A stretch of 29,996 nucleotides of DNA, from positions 1 to 29,996 of the IMG/VR virus record IMGVR_UViG_3300047476_000078; one strand, written 5' to 3'. This document shows positions 1 to 6,238 of the stretch, one piece after another; position 1 is the first letter of the stretch; each line of letters opens with the position of its first letter. Origin of the DNA: a virus. Made by a program: the position numbers and the translations under genes. The notes beneath the pieces are model-generated. The model did no database searches. It saw nothing but the letters and a program-made list of their open reading frames with translations, and was not told where the DNA came from.

Positions 1-463
1 TGGTGAATGCTGCGCCGTCATACGCCTGAAATCTCACACTGCCAGACCCAGATATACGGCGTCCCTTTACTGTGAGTAGGTATGTCGCCCCCTGAACAAC
101 AGTGATGTCTTGGTAGAAGCCGCCGCTCCCACTTCCACCCGCAACCACGTTCAACTCACCTGCAATGACAGATGACGTTCCGACATTGCCTGAAGTTTGC
201 GTAAACCCTGTAAGCCCACCCGAGAAATCCCCATTCGTCACCAACTCCGACCCCAGCACCAGCCCCTTGGACTTATCCAGAGCCAGCGCAACGGACTGAC
301 CGGGGGTGGTCACAGGCGTGGTGCCTGACGTGTCTTGGAACAATGTCGTCAGGTCAGAAGGGTCATACCAGACGCCGGGTTCGGCAAGGGCGAAGAGGGC
401 AGTCGGGGAAAATGCCACAGCACCGCGACGACGACGGTTCAGCAGAGCAAGCGGCATATTCAT
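1..463 (-). CDS. Phage fibre / structural protein with carbohydrate-binding-like module (3' end outside window)
   Basis: The start is ATG at 463; the frame stays open to the window edge, giving 154 residues without a stop. The N-terminus (MNMPLALLNRRRRGAVAF) leads into a segment containing EPGVWYDPSDLTTLFQD and GQSVALALDKSKG. This is followed by NGDFSGGLTGFTQTSG, which resembles the start of a CBM_4_9-like beta-sandwich. Such modules are common in fibre or spike proteins of phages of Rhodobacterales, so a role in host-surface binding is likely but inferred. It is the last gene of the late block seen here and begins 5 bases after the stop of the 114-aa gene. The ribosome binding site is weak, so translation is probably coupled to the upstream gene. 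Confidence 0.75.
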   Translation of the reverse strand, partial: MNMPLALLNRRRRGAVAFSPTALFALAEPGVWYDPSDLTTLFQDTSGTTPVTTPGQSVALALDKSKGLVLGSELVTNGDFSGGLTGFTQTSGNVGTSSVIAGELNVVAGGSGSGGFYQDITVVQGATYLLTVKGRRISGSGSVRFQAYDGAAFT

Positions 464-467
464 AGGA

Positions 468-812
468 TCAACCCCGCAGAACGACAGTCACAGTCACGTT
501 GTCAGCCGTGCCGCCCGAAGACGTGGGCTTGATATACAGCGCAGCCGTCGAAAACTCAGCCATGCCAGCAGCCGTGAACGTGATGTTCGTCCCCGTGCCG
601 TCCTTCAGCGTCACATAGTTCGTGCCGTCATTCGACACCTGCAACGCAATCGTGGCACCGCCAAACGTGCCAGTGACCTGCACCGAGCCAGCCAAGCCCT
701 GCATGTTCTGGATTTTCACAGGAGACGACGTATCCGCCGTGCTGTAATCCGTCCAGCGATAGGCAGCAGCCCGAACCTGCTCCTCAACCGTGGTGGGGAC
801 AATCGTTGCCAT
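468..812 (-). CDS. Small phage structural protein, unknown function (114 aa)
   Basis: The ATG at 812 has an AAGGA ribosome binding site about nine bases upstream. The product is rich in Thr, Ser, Ala and Gly and alternates hydrophobic and polar residues (for example VKIQNMQGLAGSVQVTGTF and NVTVTVVLRG at the end). This suggests a single all-beta domain. It contains no Cys and no catalytic motif that I recognise. It lies between a 100-aa gene and the fibre gene in the capsid-proximal end of the late block, so a head or fibre accessory role is plausible. I do not recognise the family. Confidence 0.7.
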   Translation of the reverse strand: MATIVPTTVEEQVRAAAYRWTDYSTADTSSPVKIQNMQGLAGSVQVTGTFGGATIALQVSNDGTNYVTLKDGTGTNITFTAAGMAEFSTAALYIKPTSSGGTADNVTVTVVLRG

Positions 813-824
813 CTTCTTGATCCT

Positions 825-1127
825 TTACTTGGCCTTGAAGCGGCCCAGGTTGCCATTCCAAACCCGGAAATGAGCATTGTCCGGGTTCATCAACTCCTTG
901 TGAACGACCTCACGCATTGCGCCGTGGTCGTCCGCGCGGACGCCGTGCTTCTTGGCCCACTCCGCCCACATCTTCAGCGGGATGTTGGCCACCAGACGAC
1001 TCTCGCCCAGGTTCCACATCTCCTCCGACTGCATCGCTTTTGACTTTTCCGCTATCGGCGTGAAGTCGTGGGTCTGCTGAATGTGCAGCTTCCCATCCTC
1101 GACCGTCATTCGTTCCGATAACTTCAT
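825..1127 (-). CDS. Conserved small phage protein, unknown function (100 aa)
   Basis: The ATG at 1127 follows a GAGG about ten bases upstream; an internal ATG at 1109 (MTVEDGKLH) is an alternative start. The protein is charged and predicted mostly helical in its C-terminal half (NIPLKMWAEWAKKHGVRADD, then AMREVVHKELMNPDNAHFRVWNG). There are no signal peptide or membrane segments. It is in the same transcription direction as the capsid genes and shares 5' sequence with the ORF starting at 1218, which is in another frame. The two may be separate overlapping genes or, less likely, one frameshifted product. The function is unknown. Confidence 0.7.
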   Translation of the reverse strand: MKLSERMTVEDGKLHIQQTHDFTPIAEKSKAMQSEEMWNLGESRLVANIPLKMWAEWAKKHGVRADDHGAMREVVHKELMNPDNAHFRVWNGNLGRFKAK

Positions 1128-1218
1128 AGGTCAAGCCCTCGTCAGCCTTGCACGCCTTCTGCGCGTCTCCGAGGCGGAGTATATCACCTCGATTTGTTTT
1201 TACCCAGACCTGAGACAT
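910..1218 (-). CDS. Possible small overlapping gene (102 aa), unknown
   Basis: The ATG at 1218 is preceded by a purine-rich stretch (GGGGGAAGG) directly after the terminator-like hairpin at 1240-1261. The first 35-40 residues (MSQVWVKTNRGDILRLGDAQ, then KACKADEGLTYEV) look like genuine protein and fill otherwise non-coding sequence. The second half overlaps the 100-aa gene in a different frame and reads like shadow sequence, rich in Gly, Arg and Pro. Either this is a real gene with a long overlap, or its first part is joined to the 100-aa frame by a +1 shift. I cannot decide from the sequence. Confidence 0.4.
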   Translation of the reverse strand: MSQVWVKTNRGDILRLGDAQKACKADEGLTYEVIGTNDGRGWEAAHSADPRLHADSGKVKSDAVGGDVEPGRESSGGQHPAEDVGGVGQEARRPRGRPRRNA

Positions 1219-1239
1219 GCCTTCCCCCTATAAAATGAT

Positions 1240-1261
1240 GGGGGCGACCGAAGCCGCCCCC
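1240..1261 (-). terminator. Intrinsic terminator-like hairpin after capsid/decoration genes
   Basis: Read on the minus strand, a GC-rich stem (GGGGGCG paired with CGCCCCC around a CTTCGG-containing loop) lies 8 bases past the stop of the 145-aa gene. It is followed by ATCATTTTATA. The stem has seven Watson-Crick pairs and the T-run is modest, so it may attenuate rather than stop transcription. This would make transcripts of the capsid and decoration genes more abundant than those of the distal genes. Confidence 0.55.
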
Positions 1262-1268
1262 GCCAATA

Positions 1269-1706
1269 TTACACCGCCGCCGAGAACGGGGTCGCCTCAG
1301 AGCCAGTCGAAACCAGCGAACCGCGAACCGACCAGATGCCGGAAGCGATGTCCTGGAGTTCGAGCAGCGAACCACGCACGCCGCCAGTGGTCGAGCCGCT
1401 GAGGGTGATGGTGTCGGTGTCCGAAGCCGTGGGGACAGTCACGCCAGCGATGTCCGTGGCAATCGACACGGTGCCCTGGATCACGTCAGCCGACGACGCC
1501 ACACGGATCACGTGGCTGCCCGACGAGACGGTCGTGCCCACGAAGATCGTGTAGGAAGCGCCCGAACCAGTCGCGGCGGGCAGCGTAACGATGCGGCCCG
1601 TTGCGGAGTTCAGGTTGATGGTGCGGCCAGCGTAGGCATCATCATCAAGCGTGGTGGCGGCAGTGATGGTGATCACGCCAAGGTTGGGTTTGTATTCGGA
1701 AGCCAT
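1269..1706 (-). CDS. Probable head decoration protein (145 aa)
   Basis: The ATG at 1706 is preceded by a very strong ribosome binding site (AAGGAGGAAA). The protein is a Thr/Ser/Gly/Ala-rich, apparently all-beta product with short repeated strands (GVITITAATTLDDDAYAG, TGRIVTLPAATGSGASYTIF). It has almost no charged residues and no Cys. It lies directly after the major capsid gene, 13 bases downstream of its stop, with a strong translation signal and a terminator-like hairpin after it. This is the usual position of decoration or cement proteins. The role is inferred from position and composition; I do not recognise a catalytic or named domain. Confidence 0.65.
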   Translation of the reverse strand: MASEYKPNLGVITITAATTLDDDAYAGRTINLNSATGRIVTLPAATGSGASYTIFVGTTVSSGSHVIRVASSADVIQGTVSIATDIAGVTVPTASDTDTITLSGSTTGGVRGSLLELQDIASGIWSVRGSLVSTGSEATPFSAAV

Positions 1707-1718
1707 CTGCTTTCCTCC

Positions 1719-2591
1719 TTACGAAACGGTGTTGTCGAACACGCCGCCCGATGCGGCCTGATTTTTGCAGACCAGCGTGAGTTCGGTGATAATCTGCCGT
1801 TTTTCGCTATCGCCAGTTTTCGCTAGTTCGGTGTTGCGGGTCGGACGCAGAACGCCGACGGCCCACATATCGTCCTGCATGACGAACACGTCGCGGCTGC
1901 GGTTTTCACGCGAAGGCATGAATTCCACGGTGCCCCACGGGGTCACATACACCGACATGTGCTTGATGACCTTCTCGGCCTCGGCAGTGATGTTCGAGCG
2001 CTGGTTGTTGTTACCCGTGAAGGTCAGCGCCTTGTTCATCTGGAATGCCGACAGATAAACGGTGTCAGGCTTGCCGCCCGAAACCCAAATCTGCTGCATC
2101 ACGCTGTCGAACTTGGTCTGGTCGAAAGCCGTCGGCGTGCCGTCGTCCGTGCGGGCGTTGGTGCCGTCGCCAGTCGGGTCGGCACCGCCGTTGCCAGACT
2201 GGAAGTTGGTGTTCGTGGTCAGCCAAGCGGGAGCGCCAGCAAGACGACGGGGAGCCACCGACGAGCCAGCCGAGCGGGCTTGGTTCGCAAACAGCGCCTT
2301 TTCGATGTCGAGCTTCTGCTCCTTGGCGATCTTCAGAACCTGATACGCCATTTCGCGTGCGCGGCCCGCTTTGTTCAAGCCATCGTCGGTGCCGGGGATG
2401 GCAACGGCGTTCTTGAAAATCTGGGTGTAGTTGCCCAGACGGGTCGTCGCCGTGCGCGCTTCGGGGGCAGTGTCACCGCCTTCGATGTGCGCGTTATCCG
2501 CCGACGAGCGCAGAGCATCGGTCTGCCACTCGTGGAAGGTATTGGTCGCCTTCATCTTGGCGCTCTTCGTGTAGAAGGGCGTTTCTTCCAA
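1719..2591 (-). CDS. Major capsid protein, exon 2 (joined to exon 1 at 2847-2933)
   Basis: This exon encodes about 290 residues of an HK97-fold major capsid protein of the DUF5309 (SU10-type) family. Family features visible are KATNTFHEWQTDALRSS near the N-terminus, RTATTRLGNYTQIFKNAV, ALFANQARSAGSS, the SVMQQIWVSGGKPDTVYLS stretch and GTVEFMPSRENRSRDVFVMQ. The mature message should read ISP then LEETPFYTKSAKMKA, giving 319 aa in all. Taken alone the frame could start only at a TTG at 2603 with no ribosome binding site, and would lack the conserved family N-terminus. That N-terminus is found upstream, across a group I intron. Exon 2 may begin at 2591 (supported by a possible P10 pairing) or 2588 (better fit to family spacing). 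The scaffold gene lies upstream and the probable decoration gene downstream. Confidence 0.93.
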   Translation of the reverse strand: MEETPFYTKSAKMKATNTFHEWQTDALRSSADNAHIEGGDTAPEARTATTRLGNYTQIFKNAVAIPGTDDGLNKAGRAREMAYQVLKIAKEQKLDIEKALFANQARSAGSSVAPRRLAGAPAWLTTNTNFQSGNGGADPTGDGTNARTDDGTPTAFDQTKFDSVMQQIWVSGGKPDTVYLSAFQMNKALTFTGNNNQRSNITAEAEKVIKHMSVYVTPWGTVEFMPSRENRSRDVFVMQDDMWAVGVLRPTRNTELAKTGDSEKRQIITELTLVCKNQAASGGVFDNTVS

Positions 2592-2846
2592 CTGTTGCGG
2601 CAAGGCTCTTTATCCCTGCCTCTCCGAATTTCTTCGGAGTGTCGGACTATATCTTCACCCGCTAGGGGTGCCGCGCACTCGTGGGGCTTTACCGTCCGGT
2701 CTGGACTCCATGCCCTAGTCTCTGAACCTTCCAACCATTCCTGATTGGCTTGGCTGCTGATTGGCTTGTCGCTTTCACGATTTAGCTTTCCAGCAATTCA
2801 CGCGGTTATCTCGCACAGGTCGCCCCGTGGAGGCCCAAAGTTATCT
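2592..2846 (-). ncRNA. Group I intron interrupting the major capsid gene
   Basis: Read on the minus strand, all four conserved group I core elements occur in order. P is AATTGCTGGAAAGCT (2784-2798), Q is AATCAGCAGCCAAGCC (2747-2762), R is GTTCAGAGACTAG (2715-2727) and S is AAGATATAGTCC (2644-2655). GACTA of R and TAGTC of S can form P7. A perfect 7-bp hairpin with a GAAA loop (2622-2639) fits P9. The exon end UCGCCU pairs with GGGCGA (2820-2825) as P1, with a terminal U-G pair that places the 5' splice site after 2847. UCCA (2828-2831) can pair with UGGA of exon 2 as P10. No homing-endonuclease gene fits inside, so the intron is minimal at about 255 nt. The 3' boundary is uncertain by a few bases. 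Splicing should be autocatalytic with a guanosine cofactor, by family knowledge. Confidence 0.92.
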
Positions 2847-2933
2847 AGGCGAGATGTCGTAGATGATGTCTTGCAGGTCCTCGCGGATGCCGCGGACATC
2901 ATAGCTGTCAAGCGTGTTTAGAGGCTGCCCCAT
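2847..2933 (-). CDS. Major capsid protein, exon 1
   Basis: The ATG at 2933 has a strong ribosome binding site (AAGGAG, nine bases upstream), placed just after the scaffold gene stop at 2954. The 29 codons encode MGQPLNTLDSYDVRGIREDL followed by QDIIYDISP. This matches the typical start of DUF5309 capsid proteins, which have a Tyr-Asp / Arg-Glu-Asp-Leu / Ile-Tyr-x-Ile-x-Pro pattern followed by Thr-Pro-Phe. Without splicing, translation runs into the intron and stops two codons later (AGA TAA). The exon ends on the third base of the Pro codon CCT, whose final T forms the conserved U-G pair of P1. Confidence 0.9.
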
Positions 2934-2953
2934 GGCATTAACTCCTTAGTGGT

Positions 2954-3901
2954 TCACTTAAACAGAAGATCGATGAAAGCCTCGGGCTTGCCACCAGTCT
3001 TCCGCGCTGCGTCGATCTGCTTTTTCCGAACAAACTGTTGAGGCTCCGAGCGGCGCGCAACGGGCTTGATCGACTTGGGTGCGGCGGGTGCCTTTTGGGT
3101 CCGCGCAGCCTGCAATTCTCGCCACTTCATCGCGTCATGGAGAACTTGAACATGACGCGCATCGACGATGCCGCCCAGTTCGTCGTCCGTAAAGCCGTAA
3201 GCCTCCGATGCCGTGCTGCGAATTTTGCCCGTGATTTCGCGGGCCTTATTCGGATCGGCAAATTCGGGAATACGCGATTGCAGAAGTTTGCTCTGTTCCG
3301 CGACGAACTCAGCCATTGCCTTCTCTTGCATCTGACGATGAGCCATCGCCGTCTGCTGGATTTGCACTTGCTGCGTCTGGAAGTCTTGCAAGTCCTTCCG
3401 ATACCGCGCTTCCGCCTGCATGTATCCGATGGGGTCTTTGTCCATCATAGCCATGTCAGGGGCTTGCGGGGGAGCCTTAAAGCCCTGCTCTTGGATGGTT
3501 TGCACCACCTGCATGAACTTGGCTTGTTCGGTTTGAAGGGTCTGGTAAAGTTCCGTCGCGGCCTTGCGGGCTTCGGCGGCCTCTTGCATTCCCTTCTGGC
3601 GATGCTTCTCAGCGGACCATGAACGCTTGAGTTCGTCTAGCGTGACCTTCTCTTCCTTGCCGTCAGCTTTGACGGTGTAGAGCGTGGTTGCCTCATTCTC
3701 TTGCGGATCAGTCGCGTCGTCATCGTCGACTTCTTCGGATGCTTCCGCCTCGTAGGCTTCTTCTTCCGGCGCTTCAGTCTCTTGCGCTTCCATTTCAGGT
3801 TCGGTCGCAAGTTCTTCCTGCGGTGCCTCATCCTGAACGGACGGTTCGTCCATAATCAGCAGCGAATTAACCGCCGCCTCAATTTTGTCAGTCGCTTCCA
3901 T
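2954..3901 (-). CDS. Capsid scaffolding protein (315 aa)
   Basis: This is a highly charged, helix-forming protein placed between portal and major capsid genes, the classic position of a scaffold. The N-terminal third is very acidic (ELATEPEMEAQETEAPEEEA, then a DDDD run). The middle is a long Gln/Glu/Ala/Lys-rich coiled-coil-like stretch (ELYQTLQTEQAKFMQVVQTI and MAHRQMQEKAMAEFVAEQSK). The C-terminus is basic (RRSEPQQFVRKKQIDAARKT) and may bind the capsid protein. I chose ATG at 3901 (MEATDKIEAAVN); 31 further codons upstream overlap the previous gene and read like shadow sequence. The gene overlaps the upstream 83-aa gene by 14 bases. Confidence 0.88.
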   Translation of the reverse strand: MEATDKIEAAVNSLLIMDEPSVQDEAPQEELATEPEMEAQETEAPEEEAYEAEASEEVDDDDATDPQENEATTLYTVKADGKEEKVTLDELKRSWSAEKHRQKGMQEAAEARKAATELYQTLQTEQAKFMQVVQTIQEQGFKAPPQAPDMAMMDKDPIGYMQAEARYRKDLQDFQTQQVQIQQTAMAHRQMQEKAMAEFVAEQSKLLQSRIPEFADPNKAREITGKIRSTASEAYGFTDDELGGIVDARHVQVLHDAMKWRELQAARTQKAPAAPKSIKPVARRSEPQQFVRKKQIDAARKTGGKPEAFIDLLFK

Positions 3902-4139
3902 TGCGGTCCTGAGCCTTTTTGTCTGCGACCTTCTCGGCGTCGATGCGCGTCTGAATTGCCGCGATGAACGTTTCCACAGCCCGGACGGCTTCATGCGCCC
4001 GCGCTATGGCCGTTATATCAGATGCGGGGTTCAAAAACAATTGGACGGCATCCTCGCGGATTTCATCTGCAATCGCCCTGAAAGGCTCGTATTCAGCCAA
4101 CTGCCGAGCCTGTATTGCGCGCTGATACACATCAAGCAT
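3888..4139 (-). CDS. Small helical protein between portal and scaffold (83 aa)
   Basis: The ATG at 4139 overlaps the portal stop by 8 bases, so translation is probably coupled. The product is a compact, mostly alpha-helical protein (MLDVYQRAIQARQLAEYEPF through AHEAVRAVETFIAAIQTRID) with a charged tail. It has no Cys and no membrane segment. Its place between portal and scaffold suggests a head-assembly accessory function, but I recognise no family. Confidence 0.8.
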   Translation of the reverse strand: MLDVYQRAIQARQLAEYEPFRAIADEIREDAVQLFLNPASDITAIARAHEAVRAVETFIAAIQTRIDAEKVADKKAQDRNGSD

Positions 4140-6231
4140 TCGGCATCATCCCCATCGGGTTCATCGGCTGCATCGGCTGCGTCATGGCCTGCTCCGCCTT
4201 GATCGCCTGCTCGTTCAGCCGAATGCCGCTGTTGGCGAGGATTTTGGCGGCCTCGATGGCCAAGTCCTGCACCATCTTATCGCGCTCACGGTCGTCCTGC
4301 ATCAGCGCCTTCTGGTAATCCAGTTGCGTCTTCTGCTGGTCAGCCATCACGCGCGCCGACATCTTCATCTGCTCGGCTTGCAGGAAGGCGGCGTTGGGAT
4401 CGCTGCCCATTTGCTGGCCCTGCTGCGCCTGCGCGGCCTGTGCGGCCTGCATCATCAGCATCTGCTCGATCTGCGGATTCATGGGCTGGTAGTAGCGTTC
4501 CGCGTTGTGCAGGCCACTGTGGCGCAGAATGTCGGCCAGCGTGTTGCGGATGTTGGTCATCGTCACGACGCCGTTGGTCGGCCCGTAGGACTGCCAGATG
4601 CCCATCTGCGTTTGCAGCGTCTCCCGCAGCACCATAGCCTTTTCTTCGTGCTTGCCCGTGCCGAGGCCAACGTTCACGACCATATCGCTGTCAGCCGACC
4701 AAGAGCGCGGATCGACAGGCACGAACTCGCCGTTGACGCGCATCATCTCTTGGCCGCCGATATGCTGCTTGGCCAGTTTGGCGATGATCTTGAACGCTTG
4801 CTTCATGCCGCCTTCGGCGAGATGGCGCGCGATAAGTTCGGAGACTTGGTTGGCGGCCTGCACGGCGGCGTTGACGCCTTGGGCTGTCTGCGATTGCAGG
4901 ACATCGGCGTCAAGGCCCATGCCAGCCCCAGAGACGCCCGTCTTGGCGCGGATGGCCTCGTCGTAATAGGTGATGGCAGGCAGAAGTCCGCCAGCCATAC
5001 CGCCGATGGTGATTTCGCGCAGTGCGCTCACGTCCTTAGTGCGAATAATGGCGCCGATCTCGTTATTGAGAACGTCGTCCATATTTACAAGCTGGCTGTT
5101 GACCACCATGCGCGGGTTATTGATGAGCGACATGTTGTCAAGCAAACCGCGCAGGAGTGCGGTGGCCGCGTCTTGGTCGTCCATGATGATTTCGACCAGC
5201 GACCGACCGAAGAAAGCATGGGCTTCCGGGTCAACTTCAAACACCGCAAACGGCATTTCATCGCAGAGTTCGTAATCCAGCATTTCGTAGCTGCCGCCAC
5301 CGCAGAGGAACTTGTAAAGCCGGGGGACGCCCGTGCCTTCGATGTCCATCTTCATATAGGCTTCGGTCAGCGTGATCTTCCGCATGGACGGGTCATTGGC
5401 GTCCTCGTCCGTGTCGGTCGCATCCCAGCCAAGGCGTTGCAGCGTCTCTTCCTCGTCCACGCGCCCGTCCGTCGTGCCGGACATGTTGTAGACGGTTTCG
5501 AAGTCGTAACCCATCGCCACAACGTCTCCCACGCGCATTTCGGCGCTGTGGCCGCAGACATAGGCATCCGCGATACCGCTGGCATTGCGGTCCACGAAGA
5601 AGTCTTCCGGGGCCACCGCGTCGATGCGGATTTCCTTGCTGCGGGTTTCCTTGGCCACCTTCAGGCGATAGGATGCGGGCATGATCGTCATACCCATTTC
5701 GTCAATCATCGCTTCCTGCGTGATTTCCTCTTCCAGAATTTCGATTTCCGGGTCCATCCGCAGGAAAGACACCTGATCTTCGGTCAGGTCGCTGTATTCG
5801 TCAATTTCGATGCTGGCAGGTTCGTCAACGTAAACCTTCCAGATGCCGACCTTCTTCTTCAGCGCGTCGTCAATGGCGTCCGATAGGATTTGGAAACCGT
5901 TGTTCCGCTCGAAGACATAGGCTGCGTAATTGGTCTTCTGCTCAGCTTCCTGCACGGCTTGCGGCTTGCGCGGCACGAACTCGACCGGGCGGCCAGATTG
6001 CAGGAAGACGCGCATCAGCGACGGCTTGACCGCGCGGATGGTGTCCCGGCACTTCGTGGCGACCACGCTTGAACGACCGTCCTCATAGCCAAGATCGACT
6101 TGGCCGTCGAAATACTTCTGCGCCTTGATCCGCTGCGGCGCGATCTCGGCCTCAATGAAGTCCACCGCTTCCGTGATGGCGTTCTTGATCGTGTTCTGTA
6201 TCTGGTCGCGGGATAGCTTCTTCGGTTTCAT
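4132..6231 (-). CDS. Portal protein, P22-like (699 aa)
   Basis: This protein forms the dodecameric ring at the DNA entry vertex; about 700 aa is the usual size for P22-type portals. Visible portal features include the N-terminal helix (EAEIAPQRIKAQKYFDGQVD), SSVVATKCRDTIRAVKPSLM and KKKVGIWKVYVDEP. Then come IRIDAVAPEDFFVDRNA, FAVFEVDPEAHAFFGRSLVE and a long Gln/Met/Ala-rich C-terminal region (MMQAAQAAQAQQGQQMG) that fits a barrel-type C-terminus. The start at 6231 lies 8 bases after the stop of the 735-aa gene. It sits directly before the small helical protein, the scaffold and the capsid gene. Confidence 0.92.
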   Translation of the reverse strand: MKPKKLSRDQIQNTIKNAITEAVDFIEAEIAPQRIKAQKYFDGQVDLGYEDGRSSVVATKCRDTIRAVKPSLMRVFLQSGRPVEFVPRKPQAVQEAEQKTNYAAYVFERNNGFQILSDAIDDALKKKVGIWKVYVDEPASIEIDEYSDLTEDQVSFLRMDPEIEILEEEITQEAMIDEMGMTIMPASYRLKVAKETRSKEIRIDAVAPEDFFVDRNASGIADAYVCGHSAEMRVGDVVAMGYDFETVYNMSGTTDGRVDEEETLQRLGWDATDTDEDANDPSMRKITLTEAYMKMDIEGTGVPRLYKFLCGGGSYEMLDYELCDEMPFAVFEVDPEAHAFFGRSLVEIIMDDQDAATALLRGLLDNMSLINNPRMVVNSQLVNMDDVLNNEIGAIIRTKDVSALREITIGGMAGGLLPAITYYDEAIRAKTGVSGAGMGLDADVLQSQTAQGVNAAVQAANQVSELIARHLAEGGMKQAFKIIAKLAKQHIGGQEMMRVNGEFVPVDPRSWSADSDMVVNVGLGTGKHEEKAMVLRETLQTQMGIWQSYGPTNGVVTMTNIRNTLADILRHSGLHNAERYYQPMNPQIEQMLMMQAAQAAQAQQGQQMGSDPNAAFLQAEQMKMSARVMADQQKTQLDYQKALMQDDRERDKMVQDLAIEAAKILANSGIRLNEQAIKAEQAMTQPMQPMNPMGMMPNA

Positions 6232-6238
6232 CTTTACC

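Noticed and set aside
1719-2603. Capsid gene starting at TTG 2603
   Set aside because: No ribosome binding site and no family N-terminus; group I intron signals and exon 1 explain the 5' end better.
2552-2734. 60-codon frame inside the capsid intron as a homing endonuclease
   Set aside because: It overlaps the conserved R and S core elements and shows no LAGLIDADG, GIY-YIG or HNH motif.
1959-2744. 261-codon plus-strand frame
   Set aside because: Antisense to capsid exon 2 and the intron; low-complexity Arg/Val composition typical of a shadow frame.
4324-5886. 520-codon open frame on the plus strand
   Set aside because: It is fully antisense to the portal gene, His/Val/Arg-rich without domain features, and arises from the codon bias of a GC-rich gene.
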